From: Teredinibacter turnerae T7901
GTDB taxonomy: Bacteria > Pseudomonadota > Gammaproteobacteria > Pseudomonadales > Cellvibrionaceae
Assembly: GCF_000023025.1 (NCBI RefSeq)
Contig: NC_012997.1
Location: forward strand, 1-64,000
Direction of reading: 5' to 3'
DNA: 64,000 nt
Shown here: positions 63,048-64,000 of the stretch, piece by piece
Layout: each line of letters starts with the position of its first letter
Position numbering within the stretch: the first letter of the stretch is position 1
Made by a program: the position numbers and the translations under genes
The notes under the pieces: model-generated
The model's database searches: none
Told to the model about the DNA's origin: nothing
Seen by the model: the letters and a program-made list of their open reading frames with translations, nothing else

Positions 63048-64000
63048 ATGTTGCGCTCATTGCTGATCGCCCCCCTCGCACTCTGTAGCCTGCTCCTTCA
63101 CGCCGAACCTGGTCGCGATTACGATCTGGACGACGCCGGCCTTGCCGAGATTAACGCGTTTCAGGGTCCCAATCCAATCCCCACTCCACTGGATGATGCT
63201 GGCATCAACAACGATGCCGATGTTGACGGTGTGCCGGATGAAGACGACGATTTTCCCCAGCAATTCGCCGCTGCCAGGGATAACGATAAGGATGGCGCAC
63301 CCGATAGTTGGAACCTGACTTGCGACCAAGGCTGCCGGGATGCATCCGGCCTGATATGGGATGCCTTTCCACACACGGCTGCCGCCTTCCTGGATGAGGA
63401 CGGCGATGGGTTGCCCGATGCCTGGACGCCCGACTGTGACGTTCATTGTCAGGAGGGATCTGGCTTATCGCTTGACCCCTTCCTGGATGACCGTGATAAC
63501 GACGGTCTGAAAGACGGTGATGACCCCGACGATGACAACAATGGTAGCGAGGATGCGGACGCAGATTCCGATGGACTTATCGACATAGCAACGGTGGAGG
63601 AACTGGATGCAGTGCGACACAACCTGAAAGGCTCCGGACAGATCACTACTCTGGGCGCGGCAAATGACACATCGGGCTGTCCACTGGGGGTGGTGGATGG
63701 CATCGAGCAACCCTTGTGTCACGGCTATGAGCTAACAGCGAATATTGAGCTGGACACTAACGGTAACGGTGTTTTTGACGAAGCGGACGGGTTTTGGAAC
63801 GACGGTACAGGATGGCTCCCCATCGGGGACACGCTGGCGCCTTTTCGCGCGGATTTCCAGGGTAACGGCTTCAGCATCAATAATCTGGTGATCGACCGGG
63901 ATGCGTACCCGCAGCAAGGTTTATTCGGCGCTATTCAAAATGCCACTATTACGGGCTTGGCATTGCAGGGCGATCACGCGAAGGTCCACGGTAAACTTCA
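63048..64000 (+). CDS. Large secreted D/N-rich protein with GLUG-like region, partial
   Basis: An open frame from ATG 63048 that runs off the window after 317 codons. It has AAGGAG upstream and a signal peptide (LLIAPLALCSLLLHA, cleavage before EPG). Residues 50-172 are rich in D/N/G with calcium-binding type 3 repeat patterns (DNDKDGAPDSW; DEDGDGLPDAW; DRDNDGLKDGDDPDDDN). From D173 the sequence resembles GLUG-motif proteins (DSDGLIDIATVEELDAVRHN; then DTNGNGVFDEADGFWNDG, WLPIGD and GLFGAIQNATITGLAL). Such proteins are long extracellular or surface adhesins. The C-terminus, size and any GlyGly-CTERM tail are not visible. Confidence 0.85.
   Translation, partial: MLRSLLIAPLALCSLLLHAEPGRDYDLDDAGLAEINAFQGPNPIPTPLDDAGINNDADVDGVPDEDDDFPQQFAAARDNDKDGAPDSWNLTCDQGCRDASGLIWDAFPHTAAAFLDEDGDGLPDAWTPDCDVHCQEGSGLSLDPFLDDRDNDGLKDGDDPDDDNNGSEDADADSDGLIDIATVEELDAVRHNLKGSGQITTLGAANDTSGCPLGVVDGIEQPLCHGYELTANIELDTNGNGVFDEADGFWNDGTGWLPIGDTLAPFRADFQGNGFSINNLVIDRDAYPQQGLFGAIQNATITGLALQGDHAKVHGKL

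Overview
The window opens at a chromosomal replication origin: 540 bases with DnaA-box-like sites at the left edge, then dnaA-dnaN-recF-gyrB in the usual order. Gene content and order (def-fmt-rsmB-trkA-trkH facing a LysM gene, dprA, purE, tsaC, hemF and aroE; glyQS; zur-znuCB facing znuA) are those of a gammaproteobacterium. A cellulose-type AA10 monooxygenase with a long polyserine linker and a CBM10, a membrane-anchored CBM2 protein, several large secreted proteins and a rhombosortase suggest a marine polysaccharide degrader of the Cellvibrionaceae, close to Teredinibacter or Saccharophagus. This placement is inference from gene content; no database search was possible.

Layout. 1-7101: origin side and replication genes, with two perfect and one near-perfect parS-like palindrome inside recF and dnaN. 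7167-12198: thioredoxin-fold oxidoreductase with a divergent LysR regulator, a VWA lipoprotein and a ZntB/CorA transporter. 12232-21191: a secretion and sensing region with a giant TPR hybrid histidine kinase/AraC protein, transcribed away from a secreted metalloprotease; then a small exported protein and a matrixin-VWA protease. 21390-27181: LysE exporter, unknown lipoprotein, rhombosortase, acetoacetyl-CoA synthetase and a SIMPL protein carrying a TonB-box-like motif. 27309-33222: membrane protein, two acyltransferases, glycyl-tRNA synthetase and a DUF4124 protein. 33211-37253: two large polytopic proteins, one resembling the eukaryotic glucosyltransferase ALG10. 37446-48652: conserved housekeeping block. 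48841-55524: retropepsin-like protease, TerB-like protein, an AT-rich 1.1 kb gap, LPMO, CBM2 anchor protein and spermidine-synthase-like protein. 55547-60300: di-heme RoxA-like lipoprotein and the zinc uptake locus with a clear Zur box. 60502-64000: small exported protein, OmpA-family porin-like protein and the start of a large D/N-rich secreted protein that runs off the window.

How it fits together. The replication block and parS sites link initiation with chromosome segregation. The LPMO and CBM2 neighbours probably act on plant cell-wall cellulose outside the cell. Zinc supply (znuABC/zur) is regulated by one shared operator. No rRNA, tRNA, CRISPR array, prophage or insertion sequence was recognised. 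Start codons were moved from the longest open frame wherever a ribosome binding site, signal peptide or gene overlap argued for an internal start.
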